From: M3007 sp044226205
Lineage (GTDB): Bacteria; Bacteroidota; Bacteroidia; Chitinophagales; Saprospiraceae
Direction of reading: 5' to 3'
Assembly (NCBI GenBank): GCA_044226205.1
Contig: JBGAHL010000028.1
Location: forward strand, 1-64,000
Length of the DNA stretch: 64,000 nt
The notes beneath the pieces were generated by a model that was given only the letters and a program-made list of their open reading frames with translations, was not told the origin of the DNA and did not search any database. Positions 7,258 through 16,024 of the stretch are shown piece by piece. Numbering within the stretch: position 1 is the stretch's first letter; each line of letters opens with the position of its first letter. A program made the position numbers and the translations under genes.

Positions 7258-9585
7258 TCAGTTTAAAATGACAACTTTAGCAATTACGGCGTCGGGGTTG
7301 TCGAAGGTCTCGGAACTGGTGGCGAAAATCAGGTAAACACCCGAGGCTGCCCGGCGTCCGAGGTAGTCGCGACCGTTCCAGATTGCCTGCCCGCCCAATG
7401 CTTTTCCTTCATACACGAGGTTGCCGGATATGTCGGTGATTTTAACATTGGCGTCGCGCGCCAGGCCGTAAATCGCGATCGGGCCGTCGTAGTCGGGCCG
7501 CACGGGATTGGGGTAGGCGTAAGGCGCGTCGCTGTTGACGGCGCCGCCCTGCGTCGCTTCCGCCCGCACCGAGATCAGGCCTTTTTCCGTACCGATCCAG
7601 GCTTCGCCGGTGCTTTGATTGATCGCAATATCGGTGATGGCATTGTCGAACAAGGGGCTGTTGGTAGCCGTAAAACGCGCTTCCTGTACCTCTCCGCTGC
7701 TTGATTGCACGAAAATGCCGTTGGTCGTGCCGAACCATTTGCGGTTGGCGCCGTCCACCGCGATGCTTTTCACATCTTCCGTCTCGAGCAGGTAGCCGTT
7801 GAACCCGTCCACGTTGACGATGCGACGCGAGCCCTTGCACTGCGCGTCGAACACATTGCTGCCGCATTCGAAGCTGACGGTGCCCTGCTGGGTGCCCACC
7901 CATACGTCGCCGTCGAGATCGACGGCCAGGCAGTTGACGGTATTGGTCGGCAACACGGAATTGGCCGTGGTCAGCAGGCGGTAGCGGTCGTCGGAGGGAC
8001 TGTCGAGGTCGGCGCCGCTGTCGTACACGAGCACGCCGCCGTTGAAGCCCACGACAAACCATTTATAGCCGTTCTGATCCACCACGACCTGGGTGAGGTT
8101 GTTGACCGGCGCCGCCGAAAAATTGCGCAGGGTGCCGTCGGTTTTCAGCACGGCAATGGGCGCCGAGGCGTCGTAATTACAGATCCACAGATTACCGGGT
8201 TTATCGAAAGCCATGCCGCTGATTGCCGTGCGGTTGGCGCCCGAAGCGCCGGCATTTTGCAAAATGGAGTTGTCTTTGGTGTAGCACTTGGTATCGGCGC
8301 CCGAATTGGTCACTTCCACGAGGCCGCCGACAAAACTTCCGACGTAAAACTTGTCTTCGGAAGCATGCGGCGCTACGCGCCAAAGGTCGCGGTGGCAATC
8401 GGTGGGCGTCAGTTCGGGGTGGGTTTCGCCGCTGAAACGCGTCCAGAGGCCGTCGTCGAGCACGTACAGTCCGTCAGTGGAGTACAGTGCGGAAAAGTTG
8501 GCGCTGGGGCCCCGTGTGGCTACGTACACATTGTTGCGGGCAATGGCTATTTCGGCGCAATAATGGTTGTAGGGGGAGTTGAAGTCAAATTTGTCGCACT
8601 GATCGATGTTGGCGTCGTAAAAACGGAAATCGTCGGTGTCGTCGGCAAACCAGAATTTGCGCGAACCGTCTTCGACGGCGTACAGGGGTTTGCCGGCCTG
8701 GCAGGTCCAGTGAATATCCGACAGGAAACCGTTAGTGTCGAGATAGCTCACCTTGCCGTCGAAATCTTTTTTCCAGCCGATCACCAGTCCTGCGCCTTCG
8801 GCGGTCAGGTAGATCACGTTGAACGTCTGGTCGCTCGCAATGGCCGATGCCTGGGCGCCTTCGTAGCGGTACAAGGTTTTTTCAATGCCGATGTAAAGGC
8901 TGCCGTTGGCCACGGACAGGGCATTGACCGACACACCTGCGGGAAGGTTTTGCAGGGCGCCCATCAGTTGCCAGCGACTGAAATCTGCCGGGTTTTCGTC
9001 GTCGACCGGAAGCCGGAACAAGCCTTCCTCGGTGCCTGCGTAGAGGTAGTTTTGGTAAATGGCGAAGGAACGCACGGGCACGTCTGTAAAAGCTGTGTAC
9101 TCCACCTCGGCGCGTTCAAGGTTGAGTTTGAGGATGCCGAATCCGCAGGCCAGGTAAGCGCTTTTGCCCTCGAAGGCCATGTCGTACACCTTTTTGTCGC
9201 CGGTGATATTGGTGTTTTTGCGGATAAACGGCAGATTCACCACGGCCCCCGTGGAAGGATACCACAGATCGAGGTTGCTGTTGCTGTAAGCCAGGACGAG
9301 CGCGTCGGCCGATTTGCTGAAACGGACCACTCCCGTGCCCACATCGCTCAGGCCTTCCACCTTGGTGAGGAAGCGCGGCGTGCGTTCGGCCTTGTCGATC
9401 TCCACGACGGCCCATTCGGTGGCGAAATACACCTTCGAATCGCTTTGCGTCACGTAAAGCGCGCGCTGCCAGGGCAGGTGCTGTTGCCAGTCGCCTATTT
9501 TAAGGGACGGGAATTCGGGACTGATCTGAGCGGAAAGCGCGGCAGTAAAGCCGCAAAACAGGAGGGTAAACAGACAAAGCCGCAT
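7258..9585 (-). CDS. porZ: Type IX secretion protein PorZ
   Basis: A 775-residue protein with a signal peptide (MRLCLFTLLFCGFTAALSAQ). The N-terminal segment, IGDWQQHLPW then a run of short beta-blades, is the first PorZ propeller. Two-component-regulator-type blades follow (GNLWICN, YKWFVVG, GDVWVGTQQG, RKWFGTTNGI, GEAWIGTEKGL). The C-terminal T9SS type A sorting domain starts near AYPNPVRPDYDG and ends KVVILN. PorZ joins PorU, PorV and PorQ in the outer-membrane attachment complex and supplies the A-LPS anchor for cargo. The start at 9585 is set by the signal peptide. nadD lies 68 bases upstream on the same strand. porU and porV are about 29 kb away in this window. Confidence 0.87.
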   Translation of the reverse strand: MRLCLFTLLFCGFTAALSAQISPEFPSLKIGDWQQHLPWQRALYVTQSDSKVYFATEWAVVEIDKAERTPRFLTKVEGLSDVGTGVVRFSKSADALVLAYSNSNLDLWYPSTGAVVNLPFIRKNTNITGDKKVYDMAFEGKSAYLACGFGILKLNLERAEVEYTAFTDVPVRSFAIYQNYLYAGTEEGLFRLPVDDENPADFSRWQLMGALQNLPAGVSVNALSVANGSLYIGIEKTLYRYEGAQASAIASDQTFNVIYLTAEGAGLVIGWKKDFDGKVSYLDTNGFLSDIHWTCQAGKPLYAVEDGSRKFWFADDTDDFRFYDANIDQCDKFDFNSPYNHYCAEIAIARNNVYVATRGPSANFSALYSTDGLYVLDDGLWTRFSGETHPELTPTDCHRDLWRVAPHASEDKFYVGSFVGGLVEVTNSGADTKCYTKDNSILQNAGASGANRTAISGMAFDKPGNLWICNYDASAPIAVLKTDGTLRNFSAAPVNNLTQVVVDQNGYKWFVVGFNGGVLVYDSGADLDSPSDDRYRLLTTANSVLPTNTVNCLAVDLDGDVWVGTQQGTVSFECGSNVFDAQCKGSRRIVNVDGFNGYLLETEDVKSIAVDGANRKWFGTTNGIFVQSSSGEVQEARFTATNSPLFDNAITDIAINQSTGEAWIGTEKGLISVRAEATQGGAVNSDAPYAYPNPVRPDYDGPIAIYGLARDANVKITDISGNLVYEGKALGGQAIWNGRDYLGRRAASGVYLIFATSSETFDNPDAVIAKVVILN

Positions 9586-9653
9586 GGTGTATGCTTCCGG
9601 TTGGTGAATCTGCTCTTTGGCGCAGCCGGGGCGAAAAAAGTTGCCTTGCGAAA

Positions 9654-10229
9654 TCAGGAACGGTACAAATTGCCCGACTCCAGGTATTCGAACACCGCTT
9701 CGGGCACCAGGTAGCGCACGGAGCGGCCCTTGCGCAGGCAGTCGCGAATGTAGGTGGCGGAAATATCGAGCAAGGGCGCTTCGCAGATTTTTACGCGCGG
9801 ATGCGAGGCGAAAGGGCCCAGTTCGATGCCCGGACGGCGGTACACGTAAATATCGAAGCCGGCCAGCAGTTGCTCGTAGTTTTTCCACTGATCGAGGGTG
9901 GCGAGGTTGTCGCCGCCCATGATGAGCGCAAACTCGCGATCGGGATGTTTTTCCTTCAAAAACGCCAGCGTGTCGATGGTGTACGAAGGCTGGGGTAGCC
10001 CAAATTCGACGTTCGAGGCTTCGATCAGCGGGTTGTCGCCGATGCCCAGCCGGGCCAGGTGCAGGCGGTCGAAGTCGCGCGCCAGCGATTTTTTGGGTTT
10101 CAGCGGATTATGCGGGCTCACCACCAGCCAGACCTTGTCGAGGTCGGTCTGTGTGGCCATGTGGTTGGCAATGATCAGGTGCCCCACGTGGATCGGGTTG
10201 AAGGAGCCGAAAAAAAGCCCGATTTTCAT
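9654..10229 (-). CDS. nadD: Nicotinate-nucleotide adenylyltransferase NadD
   Basis: A 191-residue enzyme that adenylates nicotinate mononucleotide in NAD synthesis. It begins MKIGLFFGSFNPIHVGHLIIA, with the nucleotidyltransferase GSFNPIHVGH motif. It contains GGDNL in the middle, and ISATYIRDCLRKG (the ISxTxxR motif) near residue 160. Length fits the family. Its ATG overlaps the rbfA stop by four bases (ATGA), so the two are translationally coupled. Confidence 0.95.
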   Translation of the reverse strand: MKIGLFFGSFNPIHVGHLIIANHMATQTDLDKVWLVVSPHNPLKPKKSLARDFDRLHLARLGIGDNPLIEASNVEFGLPQPSYTIDTLAFLKEKHPDREFALIMGGDNLATLDQWKNYEQLLAGFDIYVYRRPGIELGPFASHPRVKICEAPLLDISATYIRDCLRKGRSVRYLVPEAVFEYLESGNLYRS

Positions 10230-10597
10230 TGGTGCATTTTCTCGTCTTCGTCCTGAACGCGGTTGAGCAGGTCCTGTACGCGGTACATTTCATCGACGGT
10301 GTCGTCGAGGAAAAACTCGATATCCGGCATACGGCGCATTTGTTTGCCGATTTTGGCGGCCAGTGCCTGGCGCAGGTGGAGGTGGTTGTCTTCGAGTTCG
10401 AGGATCACTTCCTGTTTGTTTTCGGTGCCGTACACGCTGATGTAGATTTTGGCCACGAGCAGGTCGGGCGTCATCTTGACGTTGGTGACGGTGACGAGTT
10501 TGTTGCGGCCGTAGATGTTGCTGCCTTCTTCGGTGAGCAGCATGCCGAAGTAGCGTCGTATGAGTTCGCCGACTTGTTTTTGGCGGATACTTTCCAT
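10226..10597 (-). CDS. rbfA: Ribosome-binding factor A
   Basis: A 123-residue protein that assists late maturation of the 30S subunit. The start MESIRQKQVGELIRRYFG, the KH-like core (VTVTNVKMTPDLLVAKIYISVYG), and the ending MPDIEFFLDDTVDEM are typical of RbfA. The ATG at 10597 matches the family N-terminus; the frame is open further upstream but does not resemble it. It is transcribed with nadD, overlapping by four bases. Confidence 0.93.
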   Translation of the reverse strand: MESIRQKQVGELIRRYFGMLLTEEGSNIYGRNKLVTVTNVKMTPDLLVAKIYISVYGTENKQEVILELEDNHLHLRQALAAKIGKQMRRMPDIEFFLDDTVDEMYRVQDLLNRVQDEDEKMHQ

Positions 10598-10849
10598 GAT
10601 GTAGAATTTGACAGGTCCGGGAATTGGGTTCGAGGTGTCGGGGTTGGTTGAGGCAAACGTTTTTGTCGTTTGCAAAGTGTGCTGAAAGTAGCGTCAAAAC
10701 CCCGAATGGGAAAAAATAGTTTGTCGCCGAGGGCAAATTTACGGGCATTGCCGAAACAAATTTTGCCTTGGAGGGGTTAAAAGCCCGTCTTTCCAAATTT
10801 TTATTGGAAAAACTTTTTCCGCCTGTTGGAGATTCGTTGAAAATGCGCG

Positions 10850-10857
10850 TATCTTTG
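10850..10857 (+). promoter_or_regulatory. Putative tRNA-Lys promoter -7 box
   Basis: TATCTTTG fits TAnnTTTG and sits 31 bases before the mature 5' end of the tRNA. TTGG at 10825 is a possible -33 element. Confidence 0.55.
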
Positions 10858-10888
10858 CCGCGCTTTTTTAGAAAGCAGGCGTTTGCCA

Positions 10889-10961
10889 GATCCCGTAGCT
10901 CAGTCGGTAGAGCACTTGACTTTTAATCAAGGAGTCATGGGTTCGAGTCCCATCGGGATCA
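10889..10961 (+). tRNA. tRNA-Lys (TTT)
   Basis: A 73-nucleotide cloverleaf. The acceptor stem GATCCCG pairs with CGGGATC. The D arm begins GCTC. The anticodon stem-loop TTGA-CTTTTAA-TCAA gives anticodon TTT. The T arm is ATGGG-TTCGAGT-CCCAT. CCA is not encoded. Its 3' half is the integration site of the adjacent elements and remains intact after insertion. Confidence 0.98.
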
Positions 10962-10962
10962 C
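10916..10962 (+). repeat. att site within tRNA-Lys (left end of element 1)
   Basis: These 47 bases, from the anticodon stem to two bases past the acceptor stem, are repeated exactly at 24083-24129. The last 24 of them are repeated at 35824-35847. This is the classic direct repeat left by a tyrosine integrase at a tRNA 3' end. Confidence 0.93.
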
Positions 10963-10972
10963 TTTGATTTTC

Positions 10973-11009
10973 AACGGCTTAGCCGACATGGTTCGTTTAA
11001 GCCGTTTTT
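10973..11009 (+). terminator. Terminator hairpin after tRNA-Lys
   Basis: AACGGCTTA (10973-10981) pairs with TAAGCCGTT (10998-11006), followed by a short T run. It lies just inside element 1, so the element would restore termination for the tRNA it interrupts. Confidence 0.6.
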
Positions 11010-11010
11010 C

Positions 11011-11030
11011 ATTTGCATACAATTTGCATA
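11011..11030 (+). repeat. Left arm-type repeat of element 1
   Basis: ATTTGCATACAATTTGCATA contains TTTGCATA twice. Its first 15 bases recur at 23948-23962 in the same orientation, just upstream of the element 1 integrase gene. This is the layout of integrase arm-binding sites; binding is inference. The rest of 11031-11180 shows no gene. Confidence 0.6.
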
Positions 11031-11184
11031 TTTTGTTGATCATATGGGCAAAATCCTTTGATTTCTCGCCTTCCTTTTAGCACTGGAAAGTTAGTCTTCC
11101 CCTTCGTTTTGGATTTGCTACCGGTCATCGGGTTGAGCGTGGAGACGGCGGAAGTAGCGACGTGGTTGCCAATGTCCATTCTGT

Positions 11185-11215
11185 TTTGTACTACCGTGTT
11201 TTAAACCGTCCTTTG
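11185..11215 (+). promoter_or_regulatory. Putative promoter of the metal-efflux operon
   Basis: TTTG (11185-11188), a 19-base spacer, then GTCCTTTG (11208-11215) match the Bacteroidota -33/-7 layout, with two mismatches in the -7 box. The ATG of the first gene follows 6 bases later. No repressor site can be recognised. Confidence 0.4.
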
Positions 11216-11221
11216 CATCGG

Positions 11222-11554
11222 ATGAAATGGTTTTGCCACATTTTTAGCCTTTACTTACTCACCCTGTCCTGCCTCCCGTGCAGTGATGGAGGGCATGACC
11301 ATGTAAGGCAAGCCGCTGGAACACCCGCCCATTTTACCTCGGCCAACAGCTTTCCTGAACATACCCAGTGCGACGATACCTGCTCTCCTTTCTGCGGCTG
11401 CCATTGTTGTTCGGTTACATTCACGATTCGACTGCTCCCCGCTTTTGAGTTTCAGAAGATCACGCTCCTTGGAAAGAAGCGTATTTTCCCCAACCTTTCC
11501 TTCCGGGTAAATGATGTGGCGCTCGCCATTGAACACCCTCCTCAACTCGTTTAG
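11222..11554 (+). CDS. DUF6660-like small Cys/His-rich exported protein
   Basis: A 110-residue protein starting MKWFCHIFSLYLLTLSCLPC, a signal sequence with possible lipoprotein cysteine. The mature part has a cluster of cysteines and histidines (HTQCDDTCSPFCGCHCCSV) that could bind metal. Proteins of this look (DUF6660) are found ahead of CusA/CzcA genes in Bacteroidota, and here it is the first gene of the metal operon. A metal-binding or sensing role in the periplasm is inference. It overlaps no other real gene. Confidence 0.7.
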   Translation: MKWFCHIFSLYLLTLSCLPCSDGGHDHVRQAAGTPAHFTSANSFPEHTQCDDTCSPFCGCHCCSVTFTIRLLPAFEFQKITLLGKKRIFPNLSFRVNDVALAIEHPPQLV

Positions 11555-11664
11555 CAAATCCTTCTTTAGGATTTTTGACTGCCTGCCCCGATGTTTCGGG
11601 GCAAGGCTTCTCGCCGTCTTGTTTACTGACGCTGCGGCTATTTGCTAATCGAAATTCAAAATTC

Positions 11665-14600
11665 ATGTTTGATAAAATCATTGCCTTTTCCATTCGGAGA
11701 AAGGCCTTCATTGGTATATTGACCCTTGCACTGGTGGCATGGGGTATTTGGTCTGCGTTGCGACTACCCATTGACGCCGTGCCGGACATCACCAACAACC
11801 AGGTGCAAATCATTACTCAAGCCCCTTCACTCGGCGCGCAAGAGGTGGAGCAATTCATCACCGCTCCGATTGAACTTGCTTTGAGTAACATTCCCGACGT
11901 GCTGGAAAAGCGTTCCATTTCCCGCTCCGGCATATCGGTTATTACGATCGTCTTTCGCGACAAAACGGATATTTATTGGGCAAGGCAACAGGTGGGCGAG
12001 CGACTGAAAGAAGCCGAAAGCCTTATTCCGCAAGGCATGGCGGAGCCAACGCTTGCCCCCATCACGACCGGTCTGGGTGAAATTTATCATTATGTCATCC
12101 ATACCAAACCGGGCTTTGAAAACAAATTTTCCGCTACTGATCTGCGCACTATTCAGGACTGGATCGTGCGCACTCAACTTGCCGGTACGGAGGGCCTGGC
12201 GGAGGTCAGCGGTTGGGGCGGCTTTGTGAAGCAGTATGAAATCGCGCTCGATAACGACAAGTTGAACGCCCTCGGCATCACCATTCCCGAAATTTTCGAG
12301 GCGCTGGAAAAGAACAACGAGAACACCGGCGGCTCGTACATCGAGCAACGCAGCAATGCCTATTTCATCCGGGGTTTGGGGCAAGTCAAATCTCTGGCAG
12401 ACATCGAGCGCATTGTCGTCAAAAACGTCGGCAGCATCCCTGTGCTGGTGCGGGATGTGGCCACGGTGCAGTTCGGCACGGCTACCCGGTACGGCGCTGT
12501 CACGCGCAACGGCGAAGGCGAAGTGGTTGCAGGCATCGCGCTGATGCTGAAAGGTGAAAATTTCAACCAGGTCATCAAAAACGTAAAAGAGCGAATGGTG
12601 CAAATCCAAAAATCGCTCCCGGAAGGCGTGGTCATTGAGCCGTTTATTGACCGCACGGAATTGGTCGGACGCGCCATCAGCACGGTTGAAAAAAACCTGA
12701 TGGAGGGCGGCCTGATTGTCGTTTTTATCCTCGTTTTACTGCTCGGCAATCTGCGGGCCGGGCTGATCGTCGCATCGGTCATCCCGCTTTCTATGCTGTT
12801 TGCGCTGGCATTGATGCGGCTTTTCGGCGTTTCGGGAAACCTGATGTCGCTTGGTGCGATTGATTTCGGGCTGATTGTGGACGGGGCGGTGATTATCGTG
12901 GAAAGCGTGGTGCATCGAATTTTTGCCAGCAAGCACCATCACGTCGGGATTGCCCGGCTTTCTCAAGAACAAATGGACGGTGAGGTGCGAGCCAGCGCGA
13001 GCCAGCTCATGAACTCCGCAGCGTTCGGGCAAATCATTATCCTGATTGTCTATTTGCCTATCCTTTCCCTGACCGGCATCGAAGGGAAAATGTTCGGCCC
13101 GATGGCACAGACGGTGGCCTTCGCGATTTTGGGAGCGGCTTTGTTGTCGCTGACCTGGGTGCCAATGGCTTCCGCTTTGTTTTTGAGCAAAAACACGGAA
13201 CACCGTCGCAACGTCTCTGACCGTATCATGGATTTTTTCCATCGGGTGTACGCACCGCTTTTGGAACTCGTGCTGCGGTTCAAAATAATTGTTGTGCTGG
13301 CTGCCGTTGCACTTTTTGCATTCAGTTTTTGGGTGTTCGGTCGAATGGGTGGAGAGTTTATCCCAACGCTTGAAGAGGGAGATTTGACCGTTGAAATCAG
13401 TATGATGCAAGGCACTTCGTTGTCGCAAGTGGTCGAAAGTTTCGGTAAAGCAGAGAAGATTTTGAAAGCGCAATTCCCGGAAATCAGGCAGGTCGTCACC
13501 CGCATCGGCAGTGCCGAAATCCCCACGGACCCCATGCCTATCGAGCGAGGCGATATGATGGTTTCGATGAAACCGAAAGAGGAATGGACAAGCGCACATA
13601 ACCGCGAGGAAATGCAGGAAAAGATGGAAGAAGCCCTTGCCGTGTTGCCCGGCGTGAACGTCGAGCTCACCCAACCCATGCAAATGCGTTTCAACGAATT
13701 GATGACCGGCATAAGGCAAGACGTTGCCATTAAAATTTACGGCGACGACCTGGACATCCTGACCGAAAAAGCCAATGAAATCGCCAAACTGATCGCCGGT
13801 GTGCCGGGCGTTGGCGAGCCGCAGGTGGAAAGAGTCACCGGCCTGCCTCAAATTTTGGTGGCTTACGACCGCGATAAAATCGCTCAATACGGCCTGAACA
13901 TTTCGGACGTGAACATGATTTTGAAAACGGCATTCGCCGGAAACGTGACGGGCGTGGTTTTCGAGGGTGAAAAACGGTTTGAAATGGTGGTGCGCCTCAA
14001 ACGCGAACTGCGGGAAGACATCGCCAACATCGAAAACCTATACATTCCCCTACCCTCCGGCAACCGCGTCCCGCTTAACCAGGTCGCCAAAATCGAATTC
14101 AAAGAAGCCCCCGCGCAAGTCTCGAGAGAGGACGGGAAGCGGCGGATTTATGTCGGTTTCAACGTCCGCGGACGCGACGTGGAAAGCGTGGTGAAGGACA
14201 TCGAACCGATTTTGAATGAGAAATTCAAACTGCCGTCCGGCTATTTCACGACTTACGGCGGGCAATTCCAGAACCTCCGGGAAGCGCAAGCGCGTCTTTC
14301 GGTGGCCGTTCCGGCGGCATTGCTGCTGATTTTGGTGCTGCTGTATTTCGCCTTTCGGTCGGTCAAACAATCACTGCTGATTTTCACGGCCGTCCCGCTT
14401 TCCGCTATCGGCGGCATTTTTGCCCTTTCGTTGCGCGGGATGCCGTTTTCGATTTCGGCCGGTGTGGGTTTTATTGCCTTGTTCGGCGTGGCAGTGCTGA
14501 ACGGCATTGTCCTGATCGGTTATTTCAACCAGTTACAAAGCGAGGGCATCGCCGATATTTACGAACGGGTGCGGCGCGGTACGCGGGTGCGGCTTCGCCC

Positions 14601-16023
14601 CGTGATTATGACTGCTGCGGTTGCTTCGCTCGGTTTTCTGCCGATGGCGCTGTCCACGAGCGCCGGAGCGGAAGTGCAAAAGCCCCTGGCAACAGTTGTG
14701 ATTGGGGGCCTGGTGTCAGCAACTTTTCTAACGCTGCTCGTTTTGCCTGCGCTTTACATTTTGTTTTCCAGTACAATTCACAAACTGGGCAAGCCCAAAT
14801 CTGCCGCTGTTTTATTCCTGCTCGCCGGGCTTGTTTTTGGAAATGCCAATGTTGCTTTTGCTCAAAACACGGTCGTTTCACTCGACGACTGCCTGCAAAT
14901 GGCGCAGCAAAACAACTTCGTTTTGAAAGGTGCAACGCTCGAAATTCTGCAAAACCGGGCCTCGGAAGGCACGGCAAGAGACGTAGGCAAAACCAGTCTT
15001 TCCATCACACAGGACGCCACAAGCGGCGGAAACATCGACAACAGTGTGGGTATCGTGCAAAATTTTGCCTTGCCCGCAACATACCGAAGCCGAGCGGAAA
15101 CCCTGCGGCAACAAACTGCTGTCAGCGAAAAGGCTCTTGCCGTTGCACAAAATGATTTGCTCCGTGATGTGAAAGCAGCCTATTTCAACCTTGTTTTTTA
15201 TCGGGAGAAAATCCGTTTGCTCGATCAGCAGGACAGCCTTTATGAGGACTTCGTGAGCCGGGCCGAACTGCGCTACCGAACCGGCGAGACCAGTTATCTG
15301 GAAGTCCTGTCCGCTCGAAACAAAGAGCAGGAAACTCATCTGTTGCTCCGGCAAGCCGAACAGGACGCCCTCGTTTGGCAATTGGAATTACAACGCCTGC
15401 TGGTCACCACCCAAACGCTGGTTCCGGCGGATGCGGCTTTGCCAAAATTGCCGCTGCCTCCCGATCCGACCACGGTGCAAAACCCGTTGCTCGCTTATTA
15501 TCAGCAAAAGGTGGGCCTCGCGGCGGCGCAAGCAAATGGCGTCCGCAAGGAGCAATTGCCGGAGTTCAGCGCCGGGTATTTTCATCAATTGATTCTGCCC
15601 TGGTATTCGGAAAAACGCCCCTATTCAAACATTGGTTTTGCCGGTGTACAGGTAGGTGCGAGTGTGCCGCTTTTCAATAAAAAGCCATTCCGGGCGCGGT
15701 TGGAAGCGGCGCAAATCGCCGGAAACATTGCTCAAAACGACTTGCAAATGGCGCAAAATGACCTTCAGGCCCGCTACAATCAGGCATTTGCCGAAACCCG
15801 AAAATGGCAGGGCGCGCTTGGTTTTTACGAAGAAACGGGTTTGAAGCAAGCCGATGAAATTCTGGGAATTGCCCAAACAGCCTATACAAAAGGCGAAATC
15901 GGCTATGTCGAATTTATCCAGAGCACCAGTCAGGCTGTCGGTATCCGGCTCGGCTATATCGAGGCGCTGAACCGCTACAACCAATCCATTCTTCAACTCA
16001 ACTATCTCAAAGGAGGCAACTAA
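11665..16023 (+). CDS. czcA: CzcA-type RND metal efflux pump fused to a TolC-like domain
   Basis: A 1452-residue fusion. Residues 1 to about 1040 form a complete heavy-metal RND proton antiporter: TM1 at the N-terminus, porter domains, and the motif DFGLIVDGA at 400-408 in TM4. That motif is the CzcA-like (HME1) signature for divalent Zn/Co/Cd rather than the Cu/Ag signature. A hydrophobic signal-like stretch at about 1045-1066 (AVLFLLAGLVFGNANVAFAQ) is followed by an outer-membrane-factor domain (about 1068-1452) with TolC-type coiled coils. Such CzcA-TolC fusions are known in Bacteroidota. The ATG at 11665 was chosen because MFDKIIAFSIRRK is the family N-terminus. czcB follows after one base. 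Confidence 0.92.
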   Translation: MFDKIIAFSIRRKAFIGILTLALVAWGIWSALRLPIDAVPDITNNQVQIITQAPSLGAQEVEQFITAPIELALSNIPDVLEKRSISRSGISVITIVFRDKTDIYWARQQVGERLKEAESLIPQGMAEPTLAPITTGLGEIYHYVIHTKPGFENKFSATDLRTIQDWIVRTQLAGTEGLAEVSGWGGFVKQYEIALDNDKLNALGITIPEIFEALEKNNENTGGSYIEQRSNAYFIRGLGQVKSLADIERIVVKNVGSIPVLVRDVATVQFGTATRYGAVTRNGEGEVVAGIALMLKGENFNQVIKNVKERMVQIQKSLPEGVVIEPFIDRTELVGRAISTVEKNLMEGGLIVVFILVLLLGNLRAGLIVASVIPLSMLFALALMRLFGVSGNLMSLGAIDFGLIVDGAVIIVESVVHRIFASKHHHVGIARLSQEQMDGEVRASASQLMNSAAFGQIIILIVYLPILSLTGIEGKMFGPMAQTVAFAILGAALLSLTWVPMASALFLSKNTEHRRNVSDRIMDFFHRVYAPLLELVLRFKIIVVLAAVALFAFSFWVFGRMGGEFIPTLEEGDLTVEISMMQGTSLSQVVESFGKAEKILKAQFPEIRQVVTRIGSAEIPTDPMPIERGDMMVSMKPKEEWTSAHNREEMQEKMEEALAVLPGVNVELTQPMQMRFNELMTGIRQDVAIKIYGDDLDILTEKANEIAKLIAGVPGVGEPQVERVTGLPQILVAYDRDKIAQYGLNISDVNMILKTAFAGNVTGVVFEGEKRFEMVVRLKRELREDIANIENLYIPLPSGNRVPLNQVAKIEFKEAPAQVSREDGKRRIYVGFNVRGRDVESVVKDIEPILNEKFKLPSGYFTTYGGQFQNLREAQARLSVAVPAALLLILVLLYFAFRSVKQSLLIFTAVPLSAIGGIFALSLRGMPFSISAGVGFIALFGVAVLNGIVLIGYFNQLQSEGIADIYERVRRGTRVRLRPVIMTAAVASLGFLPMALSTSAGAEVQKPLATVVIGGLVSATFLTLLVLPALYILFSSTIHKLGKPKSAAVLFLLAGLVFGNANVAFAQNTVVSLDDCLQMAQQNNFVLKGATLEILQNRASEGTARDVGKTSLSITQDATSGGNIDNSVGIVQNFALPATYRSRAETLRQQTAVSEKALAVAQNDLLRDVKAAYFNLVFYREKIRLLDQQDSLYEDFVSRAELRYRTGETSYLEVLSARNKEQETHLLLRQAEQDALVWQLELQRLLVTTQTLVPADAALPKLPLPPDPTTVQNPLLAYYQQKVGLAAAQANGVRKEQLPEFSAGYFHQLILPWYSEKRPYSNIGFAGVQVGASVPLFNKKPFRARLEAAQIAGNIAQNDLQMAQNDLQARYNQAFAETRKWQGALGFYEETGLKQADEILGIAQTAYTKGEIGYVEFIQSTSQAVGIRLGYIEALNRYNQSILQLNYLKGGN

Positions 16024-16024
16024 A

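Noticed and set aside
7705..9714. A 669-codon open frame opposite porZ
   Set aside because: Same kind of antisense shadow; no domain, and porZ on the other strand has signal peptide, propeller repeats and sorting domain.
11222..11554. Copper-specific efflux cluster
   Set aside because: The RND helix-4 motif and the last helix of the P-type ATPase both fit divalent Zn/Cd/Co transport rather than Cu/Ag.
13967..14194. Small overlapping frame within czcA
   Set aside because: It overlaps a fully conserved RND domain in another frame and has no independent start signal.
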